DNA of 62,219 nucleotides from Chloroflexia bacterium (GTDB lineage Bacteria > Chloroflexota > Chloroflexia > Thermomicrobiales > CFX8): NCBI GenBank assembly GCA_030431755.1, contig JAUIIK010000010.1, forward strand, positions 1 through 62,219, given 5' to 3'. The notes beneath the pieces were generated by a model. It was not told the origin of the DNA. It did no database searches and worked only from the letters and a program-made list of their open reading frames with translations. This document shows, one piece after another, positions 8,109 to 15,721 of the stretch. Positions within the stretch are counted from its first letter, which is position 1. Every line of letters begins with the position of its first letter. The translations under genes were made by a program, and so were the position numbers.

Positions 8109-9458
8109 CTAATCCAGATCGGATGGGCGCGTGCCGAGCGTGACCTGGAAGGTCAGCGTCTCGCCGCTATCGGGCCGGAAGACCTCGACCTCGATCGTGT
8201 CGCCCGGCGCGTACTGGAAGAGGATGGTCTGAAGCGAGCGGTCCTGCGAGATAGCCTCGCCGTTCATCGTGGTGATGATGTCGCCGGCCTGGATGCCGGA
8301 GTCGGCAACTGGGCCACCTTCGGAAACCTCCATGACGATTGCGCCGTAGTCGATCGGCAGATCCTGGGCCGCTGCTTGGCTCGGCGACAGGACGTCGAAC
8401 GAGATGCCCAGGAAGGGCCGGGTCACTGAACCTTCATCAATGAGTGCGCTGACGATCTTCTCGACGGTGCTGCTCGGGATGGCGAAGGCCAGGCCCTCGG
8501 CCGCGACGCCATTCTGGGTCGTGCGGATGACCGCGACATTGACCGCGACGACTTCGCCGTTCATGTTGAGCAACGGGCCGCCCGAGTTGCCGGGGTTGAT
8601 CGGCGCGTCGTGCTGCACCAGGTTGTCGAGGTCGTCGAGCTGGCGGCCGAGACCGGAGACGACGCCGGCCGTCACCGTGCTGTTGTAGTCGCCCAGGGCG
8701 CTACCGATAGCGACGACTTCTTCTCCGGGGCGCAGCGCGTCGGAATCGCCAAGCGGCACGACACCGGGAACGCCGCCATCGACTTTGATCAGCGCCAGAT
8801 CGGTGCGCGGGTCGGTTCCGACCAGCGTGCCGATTGTCGAGCTGCCGTCGTAGAAGATGATCTGGAGGCCATCGCTGCCGTCGACGACGTGGTTGTTGGT
8901 GACGATGTAGCCCTCTTCGCTGATGATGAACCCGGTGCCCGCGCCGGCCGGGAAGGGGTTGCCATCATTGAAGAGGCCGCCATCGAAGACCACCTGATTG
9001 ATGACGGTGACGACCGCCGGGTTGACCTGCTCGTAAATATCGGCCGGGCTGACGTCGGAGCCGCTGCTGTTACTGGCGTCCGAGCTGTCGCCCGATTCCG
9101 CCGTCGGCGTGTTCTCCGTCTGCAGGAAGGCCGCGCCGTCGCTGGTCTCCTCGGCGGGGTCGGTTGGCGGCGTTGCATTGAGTGCCGACGCGCGCTCGCC
9201 CGCTGGCGTCGCGGTGACGACCGTGGTGTCACCGTCGCCATCATTGAGCATGTAGCCCACCGCGCCACCGGCGATGCCGCCGCCGGTGATCCCCAGCACT
9301 AGCACGATCGCGGCGATTGCGAGGACCGCCCGGCGGCCTATGCCGTTACCGTTACCGTTGCCGTTATCCGGCGGTGCGGGCGGCGGATCGGGTTCTCGTG
9401 CTTGAAAGTAGCTCGAGTCTGGCGAGCGCCAGGGATCGTTGTTCTGATTGTCGTACAT
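8109..9458 (-). CDS. HtrA/DegP-type trypsin-like serine protease with PDZ domain (S1C)
   Basis: About 449 residues from ATG 9458, chosen because GGAAG lies 8 bases upstream; in-frame starts at 9473 and 9527 have poorer sites. The cytoplasmic N-terminus is Pro/Asn/Gly rich (DNGNGNGNGIG), then a membrane anchor at about 44-70 and a low-complexity Ser/Thr/Asp linker to about 135. The protease domain carries the triad His190 (VTNNHVV), Asp220 (PRTDLALI) and Ser292 (NPGNSGGPL). A single PDZ domain follows from about 345 (FLGISFDV..., GGPVADSGIQAGDII). The family degrades or refolds misfolded extracytoplasmic proteins. Lying upstream of the RTX gene on the same strand, it could process or quality-control that protein. 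Confidence 0.93.
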   Translation of the reverse strand: MYDNQNNDPWRSPDSSYFQAREPDPPPAPPDNGNGNGNGIGRRAVLAIAAIVLVLGITGGGIAGGAVGYMLNDGDGDTTVVTATPAGERASALNATPPTDPAEETSDGAAFLQTENTPTAESGDSSDASNSSGSDVSPADIYEQVNPAVVTVINQVVFDGGLFNDGNPFPAGAGTGFIISEEGYIVTNNHVVDGSDGLQIIFYDGSSTIGTLVGTDPRTDLALIKVDGGVPGVVPLGDSDALRPGEEVVAIGSALGDYNSTVTAGVVSGLGRQLDDLDNLVQHDAPINPGNSGGPLLNMNGEVVAVNVAVIRTTQNGVAAEGLAFAIPSSTVEKIVSALIDEGSVTRPFLGISFDVLSPSQAAAQDLPIDYGAIVMEVSEGGPVADSGIQAGDIITTMNGEAISQDRSLQTILFQYAPGDTIEVEVFRPDSGETLTFQVTLGTRPSDLD

Positions 9459-9931
9459 AGACCGTGCTTCCATTGCTCTACGTCGAACCGTTCTGTCCCT
9501 AGTCTGCGGGTATTCCCTGAAAATCACCTGAATTCAAGCTGATTTCTTCATGAGCGCGGCCGGGTCCGGTCAGGTCGATGTTGGAGGATAGCGCCATTGG
9601 CGCTCGTCGAGATAGTGACCCGCACAAATGACCACCGGCCGCCGCTCCCGTGTGGGAGACCGGCGGCCGGTTGGGAAGGGGGATGGGGGATGTACGCCGC
9701 GCCGGTCGGGGGAGATCCGTCGCGACGGTGGTTCGTGCGATGCGTGGCTGCGTGGTGATCGGCCAGTAGAGTTGGACCTCGGGTGGCGCCGGAGGGGGAT
9801 AACTCCGGCTCTGGCCGCTGATCACATGCTGCAAGCGCATCGATCTGTTACCTATGATGGACCCGGTAGCTGAAACCTGGGTTAAGCGTTTATGAAACGT
9901 AGCTGAAATCGGGGGCGAAGGAGTCGGGGCG
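9459..9931. other. Divergent intergenic region with a strong hairpin
   Basis: This 473-bp region separates the HtrA gene (minus) from the rhodanese gene (plus). A nested hairpin occupies 9633-9670: ACCGGCCGCC pairs with GGCGGCCGGT, and inside it CTCCC pairs with GGGAG. It is not a gene end, so termination is not an obvious role. A small RNA, an attenuator or a repeat are all possible. No ORF here looks coding. Confidence 0.5.
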
Positions 9932-10933
9932 TTGGGATTCGGGAATCTGCACAATCAACCAGCGCCAGGCTGGCGGCTGACACGGCGTGGATTGCTGGCG
10001 CTTGCCGGGGCTGCGGTTGTCGCCGCCTGCGGCCGGAGCGGCGATACGTCTGAGACTAGCGAGCTGGATTCCGCGTTGCTGGAGCCCGAATATCCCGCCG
10101 CGGATGGGCTCCTGGCGGGGCCAGAGTGGCTGCGGGAGCGGTTGGACGACCCGGCGCTGCGGCTGCTCGATCTCTCGGCCCTGCCGGACTACCGCGACGG
10201 CCACCTGCCGGGCGCGCGGCATTTCTGGTGGCAAGACCTGATCGAGATTCACAACCCCGTTTACGGGATGCTGCTCGGCCCGGACGGCCGCCAGGAGGTC
10301 ATGCGCACGGCCGGGATTGGCCCGGATGCAACGGTCGTCTGCTACGACCGCGCCGGTGGGATCCACGCCAGCCGCCTGATCTGGGTGCTGCGCTACATGG
10401 GTTTCACGAATGTCCATCTGCTGGTCGGCGGTCTCCAGGGGTGGCGCGCGGCCGGCGGCGAGGTCACGAACAGGGCGGTCGATGCGCCGCCGCCCGGTGG
10501 CATCGGCGACGCGTTCGATGAGTCGATCAACGCGAACGCAGCTGACATCCGCAGTCGCCTCGGCGAAGCGGGATTGGCCATCATCGACACCCGCACTCGC
10601 GCTGAGTTGGAGGAGACCTGGCGTGGCCAGTTGCGACGCGGCTTGATCCCCGGCAGCCGCTGGCTACCGCGCGACAGCTTCCTGACCGCTGGCCCGGCGC
10701 CAGTGTTGATTGGTCCAGACGAGCTGAGCGAGCGCCTCGCCGGAGCCGGCGTCGACCCCGCCACCACGAGCGAGATCATCGTCTACGGACTCCACGCGAC
10801 GTTGGCCAGCCTGCCCTGGCTGGCGCTGACCGCCCTCGACGGCCCCGCCGTCCGTCTCTACGACGGCTCCTGGGCCGACTGGTCCAGCCACCCCGACCTC
10901 CCCATCGACCCGCTGCCGGAGTTTGAGTCTTAG
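9932..10933 (+). CDS. Two-domain rhodanese-like lipoprotein lacking the catalytic cysteine
   Basis: 333 residues from TTG 9932, which follows GAAGGAG by 8 bases. The N-terminus combines a twin-arginine motif (RLTRRGLLALAG, residues 15-26) and a lipobox (VVAAC, Cys33), so it is a Tat-exported lipoprotein. Two rhodanese domains follow, at about 55-180 and 195-325. The first has the usual inactive N-domain pattern (VVCYDRAGGIHASR; Cys137 is one residue before the Tyr and is not the catalytic position). The second ends correctly (RLYDGSWADW), but the catalytic loop reads VYGLHAT where active enzymes have VYCxxGVTA, so Cys is replaced by Gly286. Sulfur transfer from thiosulfate by the canonical mechanism is therefore unlikely; binding or a non-canonical role is possible. 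Confidence 0.85.
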   Translation: MGFGNLHNQPAPGWRLTRRGLLALAGAAVVAACGRSGDTSETSELDSALLEPEYPAADGLLAGPEWLRERLDDPALRLLDLSALPDYRDGHLPGARHFWWQDLIEIHNPVYGMLLGPDGRQEVMRTAGIGPDATVVCYDRAGGIHASRLIWVLRYMGFTNVHLLVGGLQGWRAAGGEVTNRAVDAPPPGGIGDAFDESINANAADIRSRLGEAGLAIIDTRTRAELEETWRGQLRRGLIPGSRWLPRDSFLTAGPAPVLIGPDELSERLAGAGVDPATTSEIIVYGLHATLASLPWLALTALDGPAVRLYDGSWADWSSHPDLPIDPLPEFES

Positions 10934-11019
10934 GCGCATCCATGTGTGATTGTCGAGAAACACCATGAGACCGCACTCGGATAGTTCGGTACGGTGATCC
11001 GGCCATCATCTGAGATGAT

Positions 11020-11877
11020 TCAGTATGTGAACCGATATTCGTCGACGTCAACCACCGGGCGGTACCCGATGCGTTGATAGATGCTGTTCGAGGTTGGGTT
11101 GCTGAGGTCAGTAAAGAGAAAACAGAAGCGCCTGCCGCTGTCGATCAGTCGCTGGCTGAGAGCGGCCGTGAGCGCCGAGCCATAGCCGTGTCGTCGGAAT
11201 GCCGGAGGTGTGTAGACCGGCCCGACCCTCATCCCGTTCGGCGTTGGACCGCTGTAGCCGGCCATGGACACCAATTGCTGATCTTCCCAGAAGCACAGAC
11301 CACGGTTGTCGGCTGTGATGCCAAGTTGAGCGAGTCGTTCCGCTTGTTCGCGATCCTGGCGGCCAAAGGCCTCCATGTCAAAGGCCATGCGCCATTCGAT
11401 AGCCAGCTCGAAATCGTCCGGGGTTGCGGCGCGCATTCTTCCTCTGACATCCGGGACCGGAACTACTTCGACTAACTGAAAGATGCGTTGTGCTACGCCG
11501 CTACGGAAGGCTACGCCAGTTCGTGCTGTCCAGAGTTCCGCGAAGCGCCGGGCAGCGTCGCTTGGGCCAAGCACACCAGGTAGATCAGGATAGAGGGCGT
11601 GGACATTATCAACGAGTTGTTCGATTGCAGCAGGATGGGCCCGCGTGACTTGGATATTGTGTGGCGGAGTCCGGAGCGCCGCCGCGTGGATTTCGTCACC
11701 GTTGTTGACGGTGGCCATATAGGGATGGAGTTCATCGTAGAGCGATGTGTGCGCGATGTCTGCGGCGATACCCAACATCAGGTTGTTCTCCGCTTCGCGC
11801 TGAAGCAGAAACGGCGTGGCTGCTCGTCTGAATGCGTGAATGTCAGCATATCGCTGAATTTGCATCTGGACCCCCAT
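11020..11877 (-). CDS. GNAT family N-acetyltransferase
   Basis: A 285-residue protein with a two-part layout. The N-terminal half (1-140) is a degenerate GNAT-like lobe ('PFLLQREAENNLMLGIAAD'). The C-terminal half (150-285) has the acetyl-CoA binding motif A: 'VGPVYTPPAFRRHGYGSALT' (R-R-H-G-Y-G pyrophosphate loop). 'SNSIYQRIGYRPVVDVDEYRF' follows as the last strands. Related double-GNAT proteins occur as standalone acetyltransferases of unknown acceptor. The start could be ATG 11877 or ATG 11865; neither has a strong ribosome binding site. It is monocistronic and convergent with the rhodanese gene. Confidence 0.85.
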   Translation of the reverse strand: MGVQMQIQRYADIHAFRRAATPFLLQREAENNLMLGIAADIAHTSLYDELHPYMATVNNGDEIHAAALRTPPHNIQVTRAHPAAIEQLVDNVHALYPDLPGVLGPSDAARRFAELWTARTGVAFRSGVAQRIFQLVEVVPVPDVRGRMRAATPDDFELAIEWRMAFDMEAFGRQDREQAERLAQLGITADNRGLCFWEDQQLVSMAGYSGPTPNGMRVGPVYTPPAFRRHGYGSALTAALSQRLIDSGRRFCFLFTDLSNPTSNSIYQRIGYRPVVDVDEYRFTY

Positions 11878-12506
11878 GTCTGGAGCTTTCCAGTGAGTTG
11901 GCTACCTGCGTTCGAAGGGATCTATCCACATTCTAAGCACAATGACACGCTCGTAGATCCCTCGCTTCGAAGACTCCACTCGGGATGCCAGTGGCGTTGC
12001 AGTTGGGGTTTCCTGGGGGCAGTGGCAACGCTCATCAACGGTGGAGCAGGCAGGTTTCTGCTACACACTGCTGGCATGCATGCCTTCTCTGCCGGTCCCT
12101 GGGCCGACCACCCATCGACTCGCTGCCGGAGTTTGAGTCGTGAACGTCTTCCTGTGTCGCAGCGCGAGAATGTTGGACGTGGCTGAAGTCCCTTGTGACT
12201 CGTAGGGATGGGGCTCGTCCCCATCCGTGCTTATCGGCAACTTCACCGGATGGGGACGAGCCCCATCCCTACGGAGTTGTTCGATCGTTTTGGGCTCGTT
12301 CAGTGGCAACTCACGCTACTGGGCTGCACGGTGAGACGCACTCGGTATGCAGTTGGGTCTCCGTGCAGGGAATCAGGTTGTCTATTGCGAAGGAATCGAC
12401 TGCTAACTGAGTCGCAGTGCCACGTTCGTAGATCGCTTGCTTCGGAGACTCCACTCGGGATGCCAGTCGCGTTGCTGTGCGAGCTTTGAAACTCTGCAGT
12501 CGCGCT
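11878..12506. repeat. Gene-free region with repeated segments
   Basis: No coding sequence is supported here. Two copies of a degenerate segment occur in the same orientation, at about 11950-12003 and 12424-12477 (shared core GACTCCACTCGGGATGCCAG, then GCGTTGC). Between them lies the perfect inverted repeat described separately at 12201-12273. A fragment CGACTCGCTGCCGGAGTTTG at 12117 echoes the 3' end of the rhodanese gene (near 10911-10926), which suggests an old local duplication. Confidence 0.55.
12201..12273. repeat. Palindromic repeat, family A copy 1
   Basis: Two 27-base arms (12201-12227 and 12247-12273) are perfect reverse complements around a 19-base spacer. The core is GGGATGGGGCTCGTCCCC. 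The same core recurs at 29465. Each arm is itself partly self-complementary (GGGG...CCCC), as in REP-type elements. Confidence 0.85.
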
Positions 12507-12827
12507 CTAACCGGCGCTTTCGCTGACGAAGGCTTTGGCCTCCAGCAGGAGGCCGCGCCAGGCGGTCTCGTCCGGGTTGGGGATGGCGACCCATTCGCGG
12601 AAGACGCGGCCATTGGGCGCGAAGGACTCGCCCACGCCCGCCTCGACGAGGTCGTTGACCCGGTTGGCCGGGAGCTTCACGATCAGATGGTGGGCGCGGT
12701 GGTCGAGCGAGGCGAAGAACGCGTCGTCGACGCGCAGGCAGGGAAAGCCCATCATCGTCGACCGGGTGACCGCTGCATCGGCGTACAGCTCCTCGGCTAG
12801 CTGCCAGAAAAGCTCGTCGGGTGGCAT
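12507..12827 (-). CDS. TfoX/YjbR-like small protein
   Basis: About 106 residues from ATG 12827 (AAGGGT 8 bases upstream), preferred over the longer frame from 12863. The pattern 'STMMGFPCLRVDDAFFASLD', 'HLIVKLPANRVNDLVEAG', 'REWVAIPNPDETAWRGLLLEAKAFV' fits the TfoX N-terminal / MmcQ-YjbR fold: a small alpha-beta protein with a central beta hairpin and a C-terminal 'W..L..EA..FV' helix. Members have been annotated as DNA-binding or competence-related, but the role of most is unknown. It is a single gene divergent from the globin-coupled transducer at 12998. Confidence 0.65.
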   Translation of the reverse strand: MPPDELFWQLAEELYADAAVTRSTMMGFPCLRVDDAFFASLDHRAHHLIVKLPANRVNDLVEAGVGESFAPNGRVFREWVAIPNPDETAWRGLLLEAKAFVSESAG

Positions 12828-12997
12828 CGAGATGACCCTTCTCTCACTGCATGCATAGAACATGTGTTCGTATCATACTGCCAGGCAATGATCAGGACAA
12901 TAGGACTGCTTGGTAGTTCAACTTCCCGGGCCGGCTGCCGATAATTTAGGTGGCGGTTTGCGCTCTTGTTAGACCTATGTTTGGGAGAACCCGCGAG

Positions 12998-14383
12998 ATG
13001 AAGGACAACCAGAACCACTCTGGCAATGCAGCGAATTTTGAGATCAACGAGTCCAACTTCCGAAACTACCTGGCCGTGCAGATCGGGTTCACCGACGCGG
13101 ATGCTGAGGAGCTCAAGGGACTCGCGTCATGGGCCGAGAGCATCGCTGATGAGTTGATCCACGATTTCTACGAGGGCCAGTTCAAGCAGCCTGAGTTTGT
13201 CCGGATCATCCAGAACGCCGGCTCGAATCGCGAACGGCTCTCCGCCGCACAGAAGCGCTATTTCCTCGACTGGTTCAAGGGCATGCCGAATGGCGACTAC
13301 CTCTGGGGCCGGCAGCACATCGGCAGCCTGCACGCGCGCATCGGCGTGACGCCGCGTTGGTATATCAGCTCCTACCAGAACTACTACGACCTGCTCTATC
13401 CGATGTTCAGGAACAAGCTCCGTCTGCGTCCCGGCGCGGCCAATCGGGCGATCTCGGCCGTCGGCAAGCTGATTACCTTCGACCAAGCCATCATCATGGA
13501 TACCTACGTCACCGGACTCACCGCACAGCTCGAAGGCACGCTGGGGCATCTGAGCAGCAACACCGACGACGTCGCCCAGGCGGTTGACGATCTGGCGCGT
13601 GGCTCGCAGGCACAGGCCCAGTCAGTCCAGGATGTATCTGACTCAATGAATGAGATCGCGCTCGGCATCGATCGCGTCGCCGACGCCGCGAGCCGCACGG
13701 CCGCCGTTGGCGAGCAGATGCGCGACGCCGCCCAGGAGGGCGCGGACGTCGTCGAGCGGCTGGTCGGCGGAATCGGCAACATCAACGAAACCAGCGGTCA
13801 GATCTCCGACCGCATCGGTGATCTCGATCTTGCCAGTGAGGAGATCGGCCGAATCGTCGAGACCATCGACGCGATCGCCGGCGAAACCAACCTGCTGGCG
13901 CTCAACGCCGCGATCGAGGCGGCCCGCGCCGGCGAGCATGGCCGGGGATTCGCCGTCGTCGCTGACGAGGTCCGCACGCTTGCCGAGAGCAGCCGCAAGG
14001 AGACCCAGGCGATTTCGGACCTGGTCAGCCGGGTGCGTCACTCAATCGAGCTGGCCGTTGAGGCCGTCCAGGCAGGGCGGGCGGAAGCGCGCCAGGGCGT
14101 TCAGCTGGCGACCGCGGCCCAGGCCAGCCTCTCCGAGGTTCTATCGTCGGTCGACGCGACCGCGGACCAGGTGCAGGACATTGCCGCGAACTCCCAGGAG
14201 ATGTCGGCCGCCGTCCGCAGCGTCGTGGCCGAGGTCGAGTCGATCAGCGCCGTCGTCGAGGAAGCCAGCGCCGCCACCGAGCAGCTCGCCGCGACCGCCG
14301 ACAATCTGGCCCAGATCGCCCGCGGCGAGGGTCAGTCCGGCCCGTCATCGGCGCAGGTCATCCGCATCGACCGGGCCGCCTGA
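12998..14383 (+). CDS. Globin-coupled sensor methyl-accepting transducer (soluble)
   Basis: About 461 residues from ATG 12998 (GGGAG upstream). Residues about 20-190 form a protoglobin/globin-coupled sensor domain with the signature [15 protein letters not shown]; His112 is the expected proximal haem ligand. The rest is a cytoplasmic chemoreceptor signalling coiled coil, with the conserved tip [19 protein letters not shown]. There are no membrane segments and no HAMP domain, so it is a soluble haem sensor of oxygen or another gas, like HemAT. No cheA, cheW or flagellar gene lies in this window, so its partners must be elsewhere. A strong terminator follows at 14408. Confidence 0.93.
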   Translation: MKDNQNHSGNAANFEINESNFRNYLAVQIGFTDADAEELKGLASWAESIADELIHDFYEGQFKQPEFVRIIQNAGSNRERLSAAQKRYFLDWFKGMPNGDYLWGRQHIGSLHARIGVTPRWYISSYQNYYDLLYPMFRNKLRLRPGAANRAISAVGKLITFDQAIIMDTYVTGLTAQLEGTLGHLSSNTDDVAQAVDDLARGSQAQAQSVQDVSDSMNEIALGIDRVADAASRTAAVGEQMRDAAQEGADVVERLVGGIGNINETSGQISDRIGDLDLASEEIGRIVETIDAIAGETNLLALNAAIEAARAGEHGRGFAVVADEVRTLAESSRKETQAISDLVSRVRHSIELAVEAVQAGRAEARQGVQLATAAQASLSEVLSSVDATADQVQDIAANSQEMSAAVRSVVAEVESISAVVEEASAATEQLAATADNLAQIARGEGQSGPSSAQVIRIDRAA

Positions 14384-14407
14384 GCCAACCAAACAAACGA
14401 AGCACAG

Positions 14408-14438
14408 ACGGCTCCCTCAGCGCGCGGGAGCCGTTTTC
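14408..14438 (+). terminator. Rho-independent terminator
   Basis: A 9-bp stem (ACGGCTCCC / GGGAGCCGT) with a 9-base loop, followed by TTTC, lies 25 bases after the transducer stop. Confidence 0.85.
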
Positions 14439-14451
14439 GTGTTGCCCGGAG

Positions 14452-14482
14452 TTGTGAGCGAGCAGTAGGGAGTCGCTACAAT
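14452..14482 (+). promoter_or_regulatory. Possible promoter of the VOC gene
   Basis: TTGTGA (14452-14457) and TACAAT (14477-14482) are separated by 19 bp, about 40 bases before the ATG at 14520. The spacing is slightly long. Confidence 0.35.
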
Positions 14483-14519
14483 TGGCGTCTACCGCGCTCA
14501 ATCGAAAGGACGAGCAACG

Positions 14520-15026
14520 ATGACCTCCACCGCTCCTCAGCTATCCCTGCCGGATCGTGACGGACTGAAAGCGCCCTTTGCCGCGCTGCATCATGTCGCG
14601 TTGGTGACGAACGACATGGAGGCGACGGTCAAGTTCTACCGCGATATTCTCGGCAGCGAGATCGCGATGGCTCACCGCCAGGGCGAGCACAACGTCCGCC
14701 ACTACTTCATCACCGTCGCGCCCAACACCGTCTTCGCCTTCTTCGAGTTCCCCGAGGCCGAGATGCTGGACTATCTGCCGCCGACACAGCCCAAGAGCGG
14801 CCGGTCGCTCGACCACATCTCCTTCTTCCTGAACTCGCACGAGGAACTCGCTGCCTGGAAGACGAAGCTCGACGGCCACGGCATCGAATACAGCTCGATG
14901 GAAGTGCCCGGCATGGTCAGCGCCATCTTCTTCCCCGACCCGAACAACATCGTCATTGAACTGATGGTGATGCCACTGGACCAGCTCTCGTTCCCGAAGC
15001 TGGATGATCCGGAACCGGCGTATTAG
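14520..15026 (+). CDS. VOC family (glyoxalase/dioxygenase-fold) protein
   Basis: A 168-residue protein with two beta-alpha-beta-beta-beta modules typical of the vicinal oxygen chelate fold. Module 1 begins 'LHHVALVTNDMEATVKFYRD' (metal His in HHVAL). Module 2 begins 'SLDHISFFLNSHEELAAW' (metal His in LDHI) and ends 'FFPDPNNIVIELMV' (metal Glu). The set of two His and one Glu supports a divalent-metal enzyme such as a dioxygenase or glyoxalase, but the substrate is not determined. ATG 14520 follows GAAAGGA. It is a single gene. Its stop (TAG) is immediately followed by a palindromic-repeat arm (15027-15062). Confidence 0.85.
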   Translation: MTSTAPQLSLPDRDGLKAPFAALHHVALVTNDMEATVKFYRDILGSEIAMAHRQGEHNVRHYFITVAPNTVFAFFEFPEAEMLDYLPPTQPKSGRSLDHISFFLNSHEELAAWKTKLDGHGIEYSSMEVPGMVSAIFFPDPNNIVIELMVMPLDQLSFPKLDDPEPAY

Positions 15027-15069
15027 AGGGTAGGGGGTAGGTTATAGGGGATAGCAGAGGTTGTAGAGA

Positions 15070-15201
15070 CTCCCTCCCCTGTCCCCTCCCTCGACTTCGA
15101 GGGAGGGGTATCACGTTGCCTGTTGCGAGTGTCATGGATGTTGACAATGCTTCGACAGAATCTCCCTCCCTCGGTTCCGAGGGAGGGGACAGGGGAGGGA
15201 G
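15070..15201. repeat. MITE-like element, family B copy 1
   Basis: About 132 bp bounded by inverted arms 15070-15108 and 15163-15201. Each arm contains CTCCCTCCCCTGTCCCC next to a smaller palindrome CCCTCG-NNNN-CGAGGG. The 54-base core, read in reverse complement, aligns with the cores of the copies at 28276 and 30818 (shared start ATTCTGTCGAA, then GTCAAC). A half-arm of the family C palindrome (GGGGATAGCAGAG) precedes it at 15047-15060. Confidence 0.85.
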
Positions 15202-15221
15202 CGACTTCTCTTCCTACTGCC

Positions 15222-15662
15222 TCATTCCCGCGTATCCCCGGCCAGGCGGAGGAGGCCGGGGATGAAGACAACGGCTGCGACGATGTGCATGATGATCAGG
15301 ATCACGACGCCCGCGCCGCTGGAATCATCATCGCTCAATAGACCCAATGGCGGAATGAACGAGACGGCCAGGCCGATGAGCCCGATGATTGTCCAGGCTC
15401 GTCGGATGTTGCTGGCGCGCCAGCGGACGATGACGAAGGCGGTTGTCGCGATCAGGCCGTACATGATCGAGGCCATGACGACCGGCCCGGCCGAAGCGAG
15501 CGGGTCGAAGCTGTCCGGGACATCGACGAGCGCCAGACCGATCGCGCGGACGATCAGGTTGGCGATCATCGAAACGCCAATACATGCGATGGCGGCGATC
15601 AGGATCGAAACCCACGGCAGCGTCGCGAACTTCGAGCGGTTGGATGTCGACTCGGCAGACAT
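15222..15662 (-). CDS. Small integral membrane protein, DUF6069-like
   Basis: 146 residues with four membrane segments at about 14-38 (LPWVSILIAAIACIGVSMIA), 57-80 (GPVVMASIMYGLIATTAFVIV), 90-107 (TIIGLIGLAVSFIPPLGL) and 118-140 (VVILIIMHIVAAVVFIPGLL). The pattern of four helices with 'R.W...G' before helix 3 and 'MH..A....IPGL.R' in helix 4 resembles DUF6069; this is from memory. Function is unknown. It lies 60 bases from the end of the DHA2 exporter gene on the same strand, so it may be the last gene of that operon. It has its own ribosome binding site (GAGG before ATG 15662). Confidence 0.65.
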   Translation of the reverse strand: MSAESTSNRSKFATLPWVSILIAAIACIGVSMIANLIVRAIGLALVDVPDSFDPLASAGPVVMASIMYGLIATTAFVIVRWRASNIRRAWTIIGLIGLAVSFIPPLGLLSDDDSSGAGVVILIIMHIVAAVVFIPGLLRLAGDTRE

Positions 15663-15721
15663 GGAGATTCCTCGCGTTTTCCGTTCAAGCGGCGGATGCT
15701 GGATGACGCAAGTCTAGTCAA

